DNA of 64,000 nt from Poecilobothrus nobilitatus (GCA_947095535.1 OX352774.1:80476416-80540415); one strand, 5' to 3'. Shown: positions 26,082 to 37,709, counted from the first letter of the stretch. A program made the numbers and translations. The notes: generated from the letters alone by a model not told the origin.

Positions 26082-26415
26082 ACAACCAAAACCATCCTTT
26101 TTAAAACTAGATTGGACTAGATGGGAATATTAATACAAGTATACGCTTTGGTTTTAAGGTAAGGATATGGGAAGGATTTTTGCGGAAATAGGTTTTAAGA
26201 AATTTAGAATTATGAAGTTTGGGAAGAGAAATTTGAAGGGAAATTTTGAAGGAAGATGTTAATGTTATTTCTAAACTTTACTATACATCTTATACATATG
26301 AGTTATCAACTTTACTGAATACATGATATGGAATATGGTTCCATATAAGTGACGTTCGCATATAACAAACAAAATTCCATGTAGGCTGTGTTACGCCATC
26401 TACAAGTTCTACAAT

Positions 26416-26518
26416 GTATAGGGATAAATATTTGTCGCATTCCTTATTGTTTCTCGTAGAAGAAGTTTAAGTGGAAGCATATATTATTTTTTTTTTAAAC
26501 AGGTTTTTATCCCTATAC
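26416..26518. repeat. 13-bp perfect inverted repeat, 77-bp spacer
   Basis: GTATAGGGATAAA at 26416-26428 and its exact complement at 26506-26518. Outer similarity is weak (both sides contain an ACAA/TTGT step). May be the core of a decayed fold-back element or an RNA hairpin. Confidence 0.5.
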
Positions 26519-26664
26519 AAGAAATCTATAAAACAAAGTCAATGATCCAACTGTATGGCGCTAGTTGAGTTGTGTGAGGTATAAGGTTACACTGGAATCG
26601 CTAATTAGTCAAATAACACTGTTTTGAACATTATCGAAATATCAAAGCGCTGCTTGGGAGGTAC

Positions 26665-27608
26665 CAGCAAAGCTGGACTGGCCTACCAAGCTACCGGGAG
26701 TTTCCCGGTGGGCCGTGCCGAAATGGGCCGTTGTCTAAATCAAAAATGTTTCCTTTTAATAATTTTTTTTAAGATTGAGAAAATTTTCCATAAAAAATTA
26801 AAATGCTCCCACAGAAAAATAAAAATAACAATTTTTACAAATTTTCAAATAAAAACAGTAGTAATTTCAAATTTTCTTAAAATCAATGTGTTAAGTAAAC
26901 AAGAATACTTCATAGCCAACTGTAATATCATTTAAAATTTAAATTTGAAGTATCAAAAATCGTAAATAAAATTTAAACAAGAATACTTCATAGCCTACTA
27001 CAATTTCATTTAAATATCATAAATCTCGCCTACAAAATTTTCAATAGTTTGCTGAAGACTTTCATTCAATTAGGATTGTTTGTGATTTTAAAAAAGTTAA
27101 AAAATTAAAAATATTATTATTTAAAAATATACTATATGTCATTAAAAACGATGAAGTTATTGATATTTTAAAAGAAAAAAGTAGTCTCTTGAAAAAATTA
27201 TTAACTTAAAAAAAATATATATAGTATATAATCAACTTATTATTAAAAATAAGAAATTTGTAATTAAAAATTGGAAATAAAAATGGAATTTATTGAATGC
27301 TTTTTTTGTTAATGTAATTTAATTTTCATTTATTTTATATTAAGTTCATTTTTGTATTTTCTATCATATTCAATGTTTAATCATAAAAAGCATAACAATA
27401 AATTAAAAAACAAATTTGCAATTTTGATGCACTTTGATTTATCTCATAAATTGATGAAAAAGAGTATTATTAAAGAAAAAAATAATTAATGTTTAAAGCA
27501 AAAAAAAAAACTTTTTTTAAAAAAATGATTTCAATACATGTTATACAATATATTAGGACCGAAATGTTTAACTTTCCCGGTCCTAAATTCAATCCCAGTT
27601 CAGCCCTG
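26665..27608. mobile_element. Non-autonomous hAT-like DNA transposon, 944 bp
   Basis: The left end is CAGCAAAGCTGGACTGGCC followed by CCGGGAGTTTCCCGGTGGGC; the right end, on the other strand, is CAGGGCTGAACTGGGATT followed by GACCGGGAAAG. CAG...CTG termini with a GGACTGG block and a CCGGGAGTTTCCCGGTGGGCC block are familiar from hAT elements of the Zaphod/Tip100 group. GTAC flanks both ends (26661-26664 and 27609-27612), but an intact 8-bp duplication is not seen. The interior is A/T-rich, with two direct copies of an AAACAAGAATACTTCATAGC block (26899 and 26978), and no transposase frame. The frame at 26624-26935 only reads through the left end. Confidence 0.7.
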
Positions 27609-27654
27609 GTACCAGTCTATACTCCATTTTCAACATTATACTACACTATGGTAT

Positions 27655-28250
27655 CTTTTTAGCATATTTCCAAAATGTGCCTATTAGTTTCACTCTGTCC
27701 GTCCGTCTGTTTACAAAACTTTTCCACCATTTAAGATAGAACAATGAAATTTTAACCGCATGAGTAGGTTTCATAAAAAAATTAATATTGTAGAACAACT
27801 TTTTCATGTAGCCCCATTCATTACGGAGCTACAGCTCCTCAAACTTTGAAAAATCTCTATTTTTAATTTTGTATATCTCAAGTTCTGCTAAACATTTTTA
27901 GTACATTTCCAAAAAATTTAAAAAAAAAGTGCCTATTAGTTCCGCTCTGTCCGTCTGTCCGTCAGTCTGTTTACAAAACTTATACATCGTTAACGATAGA
28001 GCAATCAAATTTTAACCATATGGGTAAGTCTAATAAAAAAATGTATGTTGTAAAACACCTTTTTCATGTAGCCCTATCCATTACGGAGCTACGTGTCTAC
28101 ATCCGATTAAACCTCAAACTTTGAAAAATCCCTATTTTTAAATGTATGTATATCTCAAGTTCTGCTTAACATTTTTTTCAATTTAAAAACGCCATTCGGC
28201 AGGACTTTTTGTTACCTTTATAAATTAATATAAATTTTATACATTTTTTA
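27655..28250 (+). repeat. Interspersed repeat family R3, copy 3, tandem
   Basis: Two head-to-tail units of about 240 bp. Each starts with TTTTTAG-ACATTTCCAAAA and GTGCCTATTAGTT (27658 and 27895). Each then has a TGTCCGTC-TCTGTTTACAAAAC block, a GCAAT-AAATTTTAACC block, TTTTTCATGTAGCCC, CATTACGGAGCTAC and a CTCAAACTTTGAAAAATC block. The second unit continues into the AAAACGCCATTCGGCAGGAC block shared with 59942. It follows the hAT-like element by only about 45 bp. Confidence 0.75.
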
Positions 28251-28317
28251 AAATTTAATATTTAAATTTAACGTTATGTGAAATATGTGTATTTAAATTT
28301 ACCATTAGCTTAATTTA

Positions 28318-28359
28318 AAATCAATATATAGTTATATATATTTATATAACTATAGATTG

Positions 28360-28392
<33 letters not shown>

Positions 28393-28400
28393 TATATAGA
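28318..28400. repeat. Palindromic ATATATAG/TA simple repeat
   Basis: Opens with an inverted arrangement of TCAATATATAGTTATATA and TATATAACTATAGATTGA, then about 17 TA dinucleotides. Simple sequence. Confidence 0.7.
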
Positions 28401-28612
28401 AATAAAAAAAACTATTGAACATATTTTAATTGTTTATGTTCTTTTTTAAATGTTGAACATTATTTTAATATGTCAAATTTTATTTTTATATCTAATATAA
28501 TTCATGTTAAAATTATGATAATCTATTATAAATATCTGTCGATTAAATCGATATAGATACTTAAGAAAAAAAAAAATATTTTATTTTAATAAAATCACCT
28601 CTTAATAACTTG

Positions 28613-29286
28613 GGTGCAGTGACAGAACGCCCAAGGAAATAAAACACGCGGGCTTTAATTCCTTTTTAAATTGGAATTAAAGCTCATAATTAAAAGATAC
28701 TAATATGTATATGTGCGAGATTCTGAATTGAAGGGATTTTAGAGCTGGTTACAAAATCAGGGTTATATGATTTTCCAAAATAATTATATTTAAGTAATAC
28801 TCCTATTTTCAGGGAATTAAATTCAAAATCAGGATTATACGCCTTTTACAGAATATTTAGATATATGCATATGTAATTTGAATTAGGATATACATATTCT
28901 GAAAAAAGCGTATAACCCTTATTTTGTAACCAACTCTAAAATCTCTCCTATTTCAGAAACTCGCGCATATGCATTTATCTTAATATTCTGTAAAAGGCGT
29001 ATAATCCTAATTTTGAATGCAATTCTAAAATCCCTTTCAAAATCTCTGAGGCCTTAACAATGAGACAAAAGTCACATAGGACTTTTGGTTCATTATAGTA
29101 AGTCAAAAGTCCCAATGGAACATCTGACCATGAGACTTCTGACATGTCACCTAATAAAATCCAGTCAAATGAAATACAGATTAATGATAGTAACCTTTGT
29201 GTTACTCAGTAGTGGGCTTTAATTCTTTTTTGAAAAGGATTTAAAGCCCATGGGTTTTATTTCCGCGGGTGTTCTATCACTACACC
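28613..29286. mobile_element. Nested fold-back element with 75-bp terminal inverted repeats
   Basis: Outer arms 28613-28686 and 29214-29286 are inverted copies: both begin GGTG-AGTGA-AGAAC and include GGAAATAAAAC, GGGCTTTAA and AAAGC blocks. Inside are two interlocked inverted pairs of the R4 unit: 28714-28768 with 28911-28967 (blocks GATTTTAGAGCTGGTTACAA and its complement), and 28803-28858 with 28981-29036 (block GGATTATACGCCTTTTACAG). A further short hairpin, GGACTTTTG...CAAAAGTCC, lies at 29079-29111. No reading frame. No clear target duplication, so the class is open. Confidence 0.65.
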
Positions 29287-29299
29287 GGTAAATAGGTAT

Positions 29300-30587
29300 A
29301 TATAATATATTTTATAAAATTAGCATTAAAGATTAATTAAATAATTATTTAAATTTTCAATACTTAGAATTTTTCTCAAATATTTTTACAAATTATTATA
29401 CATACCTTTACATAACTTGCTCCTTACTAATTGTCTTGCTTATATGATTATATTATATAGATAAATTAACAATTTCCGAAATTAATTTACAATTTTATCT
29501 TAAATCACAACAAAAAAAACAAAAAAATTAATTTGAATTACAATAACTTTTGTATATTATAGATAAAAAAAAAAACATTTTTTTTATAGTGTTTAAAATG
29601 GTTTTAAATTAAAAAAAAAAAAAAACAAAAAAAGAAAAATAATAACAAATCACCATAAAATTTCAACTGAAAAGGTAAGAACATCCTACATAATATTATA
29701 GCTTTATATTGTACCTATAATATAATATGTACTTTAACAATACTCAATTTTTTTTTTTGTTTTTTTTTTCTTTTTTTTTTATAATTTATATCCTATTTAT
29801 AAAACTGTGCACTTGTATAATCAAAAATAATAAAAAACAAAATTAAAAAATTATGCAAAAATGAAGCATCTTGTGAGGTATAACAATAGTTTATTACTTC
29901 CATCACTTTAAAAATAAATTTCATTTTAAAATCAAAAGGGAATTTAATATTTTCATATTATAAATGTTCAATCTTCACTTTTTTTTTTTTTTTTGTTTTT
30001 TACAGAAATAAATCAAAAATCATTCAAAATTCATTCCATCAAAAATATTACCCTTAAATAAAAGAATAACAAAAATCAAAAAAAAAAACAAAGAAATCCC
30101 ATAGGTTACGTTTATAAATGGTATTTTTATTTTTTTTTGTTTTTGCCTTAACTTTCTTAGAATTTTAACATTAAAAATTTTTATACAATATAATATAAAC
30201 CATAAAACAAAACAGAAAAAACAAAAAAAAAAAATTTTTTTTATCAAAACTATCATACTTTACAATCAACAAAAAATATCATTTCTATATAAATAATAAT
30301 ATGTACTATTAAAAATAAAAATCCATTAAAAATCTATAAATCCTACCAAAAAGTCATTAATAAAAAAAAAAAAAAAAAAACATAACCTCAAATTCATCAT
30401 TTCAAGTCAATTTTATTTCGCTAATAAAACAGTACAATTGTGTTATAGTTGCAATATTTAAAATATATATACCCACACATATACAAACGCTTCAAAAAAA
30501 TTTTTTATATTTTTTTATTATAATTATATAATATTATGTATATGTATTAAAATTATAAAAAAATTATATTAAATTAAATTTTTATAC
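29300..30587. other. A- and T-run desert
   Basis: Runs of A at 29607-29630 and 30360-30380 and of T at 29750-29780 and 29977-29995. The 78-codon minus frame at 30020-30256 is low complexity. No gene supported. Confidence 0.5.
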
Positions 30588-30609
30588 CTGAAGTTGACAT
30601 CAGTCGCAT
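30588..30609 (-). CDS. Candidate short first coding exon (MRLMSTS)
   Basis: On minus, ATG at 30609 gives MRLMSTS plus one base, ending at a donor CAG/GTATAA. The island (30588-30650) is more complex than its T-run surroundings. Its one-base overhang is compatible with the microexon candidate at 25208-25233. Short coding starts before very long introns are common in insect neural and regulatory genes, but this is inference. Confidence 0.25.
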
Positions 30610-30659
30610 GATATTTCCATTTATGAGGATGAAATCGAATCAAAATCAAATCGAATTAT

Positions 30660-31600
30660 TAATTTTTCTTTTTTTTTTTTGTTTTTTATCATTTCCAAAG
30701 AAGTCAACATCTTATCAAATTTTTTTAATCCGTACATACATATATATATAAATTTCGAAAACGGAAATTTTTTAATTTAATCGAACGTTAACTAACAAAC
30801 CGTATAACCATAATAACCATATATAATTTTTAGATAGACAAACAAGTGACATGAATTTTTGTGATCGATTTTTTATTTTCGTATATACCTATGCATACCT
30901 ATACATTTATTTATAATGTATAGTATGTTTTATTTTTTTTATTTTTTGCTAAAAATGGTATAGTTGTATGCCCAAAATGTATATTATATGATCACCTCTA
31001 ATCTTCTGTAAGCATCTGCAGTTAAAAATTATTTTGATGATATTCTTAAAAAAAAAAAATCATTTATTTTTGTTTTGAAATTTTCCTTTTTTTATTTTTT
31101 GTTACTTCTTTCATTTTTTAATTCAGCTTTTCTGTATCATAATATCTTCTGTTCTTTTCCCATGTTGCTGTTTTTTTTTTTTAGTGTTTTGTATAAAAAA
31201 TTTTTCTTTCTTCCTTTTTCAGCATCACTTATATTATATGATGTCTTTACTAATACTATGTTTATTTTTATTTAGGATTATAATCCTATTAAAATGTTTA
31301 TGAGTATTCAATGAACATTAAAAATGTTTAGATTGTATATAACTACATAATATTATATTAATTTTAATTGAAATCAGTGGTTTTAAATTTTTAAATATGA
31401 ATAATTTCTAAGAAATTTGGGATTTCTAACATTGAAGAAGATCTACAGTTTTTTTTCGGAAATTTAGAACTATTGACCCGAGGGATCTTAAATTTAAGCA
31501 CCTTTGTATATAATAGAGTTGATCTCAACTACAGAACTGCTAACTGAAAAAGCAAAACAATATAATGAAATTAATTCAAGCATTTATTGAGAATAAATTT
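30660..31600. other. Gene-free A+T-rich sequence
   Basis: The plus frame at 31075-31275 is phenylalanine-rich low complexity. Nothing else of note. Confidence 0.45.
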
Positions 31601-31817
31601 AACTTGAAGACAAATTAAAAATAACTTGAAGACAAGTTAAACATAACTTGAAGATAAATTAAACATAACTTGAAGACAAGTTAAACATAACTTGAAGATA
31701 AATTAAACAGAACTTGAAGATAAATTAAACAGAACTTGAGGATAAAATAAACATAAGTTGAAGACAAATTAAACAGAACTGGAAGACAAATTAAACAGAA
31801 TTTGAAGACAAATTTAA
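31601..31817 (+). repeat. 22-bp minisatellite, about 10 units
   Basis: Head-to-tail units of AACTTGAAGAYAARTTAAAC plus two bases (AT or AG). Units alternate between GACAAGTT, GATAAATT and GACAAATT forms, so higher-order amplification of two-unit blocks is likely. Units decay toward the right edge. 22 is not a multiple of three and stops occur, so it is noncoding. Confidence 0.9.
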
Positions 31818-31819
31818 AT

Positions 31820-33880
31820 TAGCGATGAGAGATTTTACTTTCATTGATGTTTCATGTTTACTTATCTATCTAATATACTGAAAATTTCAAAAACAAAGAG
31901 TAAAAAATCGAATTAAGGTCTTTAAAATATTTTCTGATACCATTGAGTTTTAACTGGAACATCACCATTGCTATATTAAAAGTCTGATTGCCTTGTCGTC
32001 AATTTTATAGTTCCATGTCTTATCATGTTTTGAAAGTATGCTAATGTGTGTGTACCCAAAATTCATTCTTATTGTTATTGCAATTGCTAAATTCTGGATA
32101 ATACAGTTTGAAAGTTTGTGTGATAATATGATCTTATCTTTTTGATATAATGTTGCACTTATATTTAATGAAGTTCTTTTCTCGCATTTTTTCTGGAAAT
32201 TAATAAAGTAAATTTTATATACTTATAATTTTTTTTTTTTATGGTTTTACATCAGAATTGTCACAGTGAATCAATTAATCATCATCAATTCAGTATTAAA
32301 ACAGAACTTTTCTTTCTTGTTGTATCTCATATTAAAAATAGTGTCACCCACTGTGTATTTTTTCAACTAAAATAGAAATGAATATACTTAAAAAAAAAAA
32401 AAAAAATATGATAGGTATAACTTCCGAAAAGTGTTGTTTTAGGATTTTAAGAGTTTAATAAAACTTATAGAATTGATAAAATTTTCATTTTATAAAAGAA
32501 AATAATTTTATTATATTGATGACAATTGCAAGACAACCATCAATTATCAAAAATTTCTTTATAAACAAAGGTTGAGTTAATCCTACAGAGATTAAAATTC
32601 TTCAAACGGTATACTTGATATATATACTGTACGCAATCGTTTTTCAATACCATTATCAATTGGAGGATGTACAAATCAATGGAAAATTGCACACGTTTCC
32701 TAATTCTCTCATGCTTTAAACTGATTATAAAAATTTATAACGGCACAAATGATGACCTTTTGTAATTAGTCAAATGTCAAGAAGTTCCTAGTCTGTTTAC
32801 ATTCTAATTGCTTCCTAATGTCCTTTTTTACTTCATTATCTTCCAATACAATATTTTTGACAACAGTTCTTCAGTTATGTACTCTCACAGTTTCTATCTA
32901 GTGTAGTCTTCTCCCAGTTTCTATCTAGTGCATAAGTGATATTAAAATAAAGTAAAAGGGTATTTTTATCCCAAAATTAAGTCTAATTATGATCGATTAT
33001 ATACCCGATTATATACCATTCTTTAAAGCTTATTTCACCATTAATTTTTTATTTAATTTATGGTTAAGTGAATATCATATTCAGTGAATATCATATAGTT
33101 TTTCAATATCTTTGGTCTTAATGATCTGTCTGTTACTAGAAACAGAAATTACTCAAAACAATTATTAGATATAAATTTTTATATAAACTATAAACATTTT
33201 AGTAGGAGGGGAGAGCATTTTCGGAAGTATTTCCTCAATTTTTGTATTCAATTAATTTGTAAATCTTTCATAATGTATGTACCTATGTAGATATTTGTAT
33301 ATTTTTGCTGATATCCTTACATGTATATTTTTAGTTGTTATACTGAATTTAAATTAACTTGAAAAAAGTAGCTCTTAACTTACATGAGCTGCTGCCGGTT
33401 GTCAGATTTTATGAATTTGATTGAATGTGATTCTTATAAGTTACCTTGATTTCAAGCGAAATCAAATATATCTCATTTTGAAAAACTTATTTGTCGAGTT
33501 CAAAATTCGCTATATAAAATCTTGTAACATAATATTACAAGAGATTGAATTCGATTGATAAAATATTTTAAAATAATTTTTTTTGGTTATTCCATGCAAC
33601 TATTAAAAGAAAAAATGCAATACAAAGCAATATGAATGGTTAATTTTCCTTTATTAGATATCAATAATATTTCTTCAAATACTAGAAAGTTAATGTAATT
33701 ATCGCAATTGGTCTTTTTCTTTAGTATACTATTATATTAGTTTGATAGTTTGATTAACACTTCATTCTTTTGTTATGGTAGTATATTTATGAAGGGTAAG
33801 AAGAGAAGTACTTGTGTAAGAAATGACACATAGTCAATTATAGGTCAGGCAAGAAAATCTCACGTGAATGTAATAATACA
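31820..33880. other. Gene-free sequence
   Basis: Somewhat less simple than the flanks but with no supported reading frame. A short direct duplication, CAGTTTCTATCTAGTG, occurs at 32888 and 32916. The 65-codon minus frame 33834-34031 overlaps the start of an R2 copy and is not coding. Confidence 0.4.
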
Positions 33881-33889
33881 TACTATAAA

Positions 33890-34245
33890 GTATTATCATA
33901 GAGCATATGGTCTTGACTGATAGCCGTGACTCTGTAGCTAATACTACTACTAAAATAATAACTGCTACAGTCACAGTGGAGCTGTCTAAAAAGATTACCT
34001 CTTGCAGGAAGATGTTATTATAATTCTCCATGTTGTAACTGTTTGCTGACTAATTAAAAATTCCCGCTTCCTTGTCCTATTCTCCCAAATCGCTACATTA
34101 TTACCAATATACTGCATTAGATGTTACGATTTTCATACCTTTATATTAGTTAAAGCGGGAGCTGAGTTTAGTCAGCAAGAATCTGACACTATCAAAAAGG
34201 TATTCTTGGTGTTTTTGGAAAATTCTTACCTCCCTTAGGAAAAAA
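33890..34245 (+). repeat. Interspersed repeat family R2, copy 2
   Basis: The blocks CACAGTGGAGCTGTCT, TGCAGGAAGATGTTATTATA and TGTTGTAACTGTT are followed by the C/T-rich stretch and the end signature AGTCAGCAAGAATCTGACAC with TTCTTACCTCCCTTA. The order is the same as at 5640. Forms an inverted pair with the copy at 34630-34995. Confidence 0.65.
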
Positions 34246-34629
34246 AAATTGTTTTAAGGGTATGATTAAATTTGTAATATTAATAACGTTATTTTAAACG
34301 TTGCCTAATTTCTATAATATTAAACGAAAATGAAAATATGAAATGAATTGATTTGCCATTTCATGTAAAATTTATAGGTAAAACTAAAATTGATTTAGTT
34401 TCATATAATATTAAACTTGTTAAAACGATTTAAAACTATTTGGTTGTTTTCCTTTGGAATTTGTTTAGAATTTAAAGATATTATGTTTATTAGAGTAACT
34501 TGAGATCATTTATTAATGCGATATTTTATTAGAACGATATTATCTTTTATCTAAAAAAGTTGTTGATTTGTAATTATGTAAATGGTTTGTAAAATAATTT
34601 TTAGGATAAGCAATGAAATATGTTTCTTA

Positions 34630-34995
34630 TTACTCGCTGAGAGAGGCAAGAATCTTTCAAAGACAAAGCTCCTTTGGCAGTCTTAGATTTTTACTGACTA
34701 AACCCACCTCCCACTTTAGATAATATAATGGGATGAAATCTTTAACTGTTCACGCAGTATATTGGTTAGGTAGTAGTAGTTGGAGTAGGAAAGTAGAAAG
34801 AGAGAAGGGATAAAATAGGGGTGCAGAAACTTTGAATCAAGTAGTGGGACTGTAAAGGAATTGGGAACCAGTCTATTATTATTGCTATTTTGCTGACATT
34901 GACGAAGCTATCAATGGTTACAAAATTCAGCACCACCGCACCAACAGTCAGATAATCGGCTATGTGTCACAATGACTCCAGCACAGGTAACAGTG
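34630..34995 (-). repeat. Interspersed repeat family R2, copy 3
   Basis: Inverted relative to copy 2. On plus it starts GAGAGGCAAGAATCTTTCAA, then the complement of the CAGTAAGAATC signature (34682-34700, GATTTTTACTGACTAAACCC), an A/G-rich stretch, and ends with ATTATTATTGCTATTTTGCT. The pair encloses about 385 bp of unrelated sequence. Confidence 0.65.
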
Positions 34996-34999
34996 AAAA

Positions 35000-36470
35000 C
35001 AAAAGATCACATAATTAAATGCCATATTATAACATAATTATGAATATTGAAAATTTTCATTTTAAGTGTGCAGATAGATTTAAAAAAAAAAAATACCTAC
35101 GAACAGAATTTTTTAAATCAGCCGATTTTAATTTTTTTTTTTTCTTTTGTAAGACCTACTATATATTTAAACAACTACATGTAGCGAAGGTTCATTAGAT
35201 TGTTTCAGTTACATCGATAATATCTTAAAGTAGCATATTTATCTTATTGATAATCTCGTTGAGACCTTCATTTTTTGACTTCTTTGATATCCTTTATAAT
35301 ATTTCCTTTTTCTTATTTAAATAAGTTGCCGAGATAAGTAGGTAATCAATTATTAGAATAGATTTTTGCAAAAAAATCACTAAAGATGCTTCAAATAATC
35401 TTTTTTTTTCTACATGAAATCATTTATCATTAGATGCAAAACAATATACATGATTATTTTTGATTAAAAGTATAGCATTTCGTCGCCGAAAATCTAGGAC
35501 ATTAGATTAGCTTCAAAAAATTATCATTTTCCGATTTACAACTTATGCAAATTTATATGATATATTAACAGCTAACTTATTATCAAATTATCATCATATA
35601 ATTGTTTGACAAAATTTTTTCTATTCCTATCACCCCATTACACTGTAGAATAAAATTTTATGTTGGAAAAAAATTTTTGGAGGAACAAACTAAAAAGAAT
35701 TCCTCTATTCCCTCCCCTCTTTCTTTTAAACATCCACCCGTTCAGTTGAATTTTCTCTTAACGGCAGGTGGTTTAAGGTGGTATGCATTGTACGGTATAT
35801 AGGTACGGAGAGCAAGTAAAAATTTAAAAAAGTAATTATAAGATTGAGGCTATTGAAGAAAATTATGGAGAAGTTTATTGAGATTGTGAAGATTAAACAA
35901 ACACGTAAAGATATATATTTTTTTTTTTCAATATATAGAGAAATATGTGATAAAAATGCTTTTTTTGCATTTTATCAAATTTCTAGTTTTACTCCATTTT
36001 TCACAACATAAGCGCGAAAATTGTAACTTAAGTTTAAAAATTTCAGTATAGGTACCTAAAAAAACAATGCAAAATGTGTCAGAAACTATTTCTAAGATTA
36101 AATACACACTTGTACACACTTGAAAATCAAGAAACACAAAAACAAACAAAAAAACTTCTTTATATCTTCCAGAATAAAAAAAAAAAAATTTTAAATTAAA
36201 GATTTTCTTCACTTATAAAAATTTCCGAAGAGTTAACATATTGTATGCTACTGAATTCCACGTAAAAAAAAAAAAAACCTGTCGTCTACAAACCATTTAA
36301 ATTTATTTTTTAATTCAATCTTCATTTATGTTTTATCTTCCTTTTCCTTTTTCTTTTTCTTTTTTTATTTTTATTTTTTTTTTTTTTGTTTCTTATTTTT
36401 CTCTCTTTCGATCGAAGATAAACTTAAAATGGATAATTCATAAATCAAATTGCGGACTTATACTTAACTT
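35000..36470. other. Gene-free sequence
   Basis: The plus frame at 35602-35802 starts with TTG and has no recognised motif. The minus frame 35928-36212 is low complexity. A more complex patch at 35690-35815 has no convincing splice boundaries. Confidence 0.4.
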
Positions 36471-36775
36471 CACATTTTTTCTGCTGATTTGATTTCAAAT
36501 CGACATTGAACGAAGATGAATGAAGTGAACATTGGATTAACTTTGGAATTAAAACGATGAGTTTTCAATTTAACGCATTTACAATGCATTTGTATACATA
36601 TGCGTACATTTATAACTACATACATATTACATAATATATATGAGATATCTATATAGTGGATATTGTGTATAGAAAAAAAAAACCAAACAAAAAAAATTGT
36701 AAATAGTGGCATGCGCGGTGGTGGTTCCACATTCAGATTCTCATTCAATATCAATCAGATTCAATTAGAGTAATA
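36470..36775. other. Complex island with short frames on both strands
   Basis: Less A+T-rich patches at 36480-36600 and 36708-36770. On minus a 94-codon frame starts with TTG and reads MILNENLNVEPPPRMP before falling into low complexity. On plus a short frame from ATG at 36713 reads MRGGGSTFRFSFNINQIQLE to a stop. Neither is bounded by good splice sites and neither is recognised. Confidence 0.2.
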
Positions 36776-36779
36776 TCGA

Positions 36780-37620
36780 TATCGAAATTTTTTGAATTAA
36801 AGGCTAATTTGAATATCAGTAATATTGATATTGTTTGGTTGGGATTTTTTTTTTTTTTTGTAATGAGACTTTAGATCTTTATGACAGATTTTGATGAATG
36901 TAACTACTTATAGTAGTCAAATAGTAGTGAAAATACACCAGAGGATATAACAATATTGAGTTTTGTATCATTTTTGTTTCTTGAAATGTCATTCGATTAT
37001 TTGTAACAATAAATGGTAGAGATACCTATTTGTTTTTTTTTTTTTTAATTTTATTTTTTTTTTTTTTTTTATTGAAAATTAATAAAAGAATGAAATTCAG
37101 CAGTAAAAGGTGTGTCGCATATTTTTTTGGTGGTAATCTTAAGAGAATTTATTACTTTAATGATAAAAAAAATAAAATAAAATAAATGTAATTTTTCTAG
37201 GAATTTCAGAGATACAGCAGTTTTTCACTAAAAAAGAAAAAAAAAAAATGTTAATATTTAAAAATGCTTTTGTTCCAAATTATTTAATTTCTTTTTTTAG
37301 TGGATTTATAAAGTAAAAAAAAAAAAAAAGAAAAAAATAAAAAATGAGTCTTATAAAAATCTTAAGATGAAAATTTTTAGGTAAGAAATTAATCGTTAAA
37401 CTGATAAGAATGTAAAAGAGCTGAAGTACAATGTTTTTTTTCAATGTAGCACTAAATAATATTTTAAAAAGTATTGAAAAGTGATAAAACTTTTTAATTT
37501 TTTAATAATTTATAAAAAAATAATTTATTTAAATCGTATAACAGTTGAAATTTCCAACAAATTATTATCTATATATACGCAACTACAATTATATTTAAAA
37601 TAAATATTTTTCTATTTTTG
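36780..37620. other. Homopolymer-rich gene-free stretch
   Basis: T-runs at 36845-36859, 37031-37045 and 37056-37070, and A-runs at 37315-37330. No gene supported. Confidence 0.5.
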
Positions 37621-37630
37621 TTTATTACAG

Positions 37631-37705
37631 TTTACTGGAGTCTGATACAGTTAGCCGAATCACAAATTGCAAAATGCCATTTCACCTAATGATCTTCGAC
37701 AAAAG
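37631..37705 (+). CDS. Candidate 75-nt internal coding exon
   Basis: The acceptor CTATTTTTGTTTATTACAG ends at 37630 and a donor-like AAAAG/GTACAT follows 37705. Length is an exact multiple of three, so the exon could be skipped without shifting frame. Only one frame is open throughout (starting at base 2): LLESDTVSRITNC then KMPFHLMIFDK plus two bases. Another frame reads YWSLIQLAESQIAKCHFT and stops before the donor, which would make it a terminal exon. Codon composition and G+C stand out from the flanks. The protein family is not recognised. Confidence 0.45.
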
Positions 37706-37709
37706 GTAC

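Noticed and set aside
26624..26935. 103-codon plus ORF with GGTSKAGLAYQATGSFPVGR
   Set aside because: Runs across the left end of the hAT-like element; the unusual residues are translated terminal repeat sequence, and the rest is A/T-rich low complexity.
31601..31817. CRISPR-like array of direct repeats
   Set aside because: Units are strictly head to tail with no spacers, and the sequence is eukaryotic; it is a minisatellite.
36470..36754. 94-codon minus ORF starting NENLNVEPPPRM
   Set aside because: Starts with TTG directly after a stop and soon becomes low complexity, with no splice boundary; kept only as a described island.
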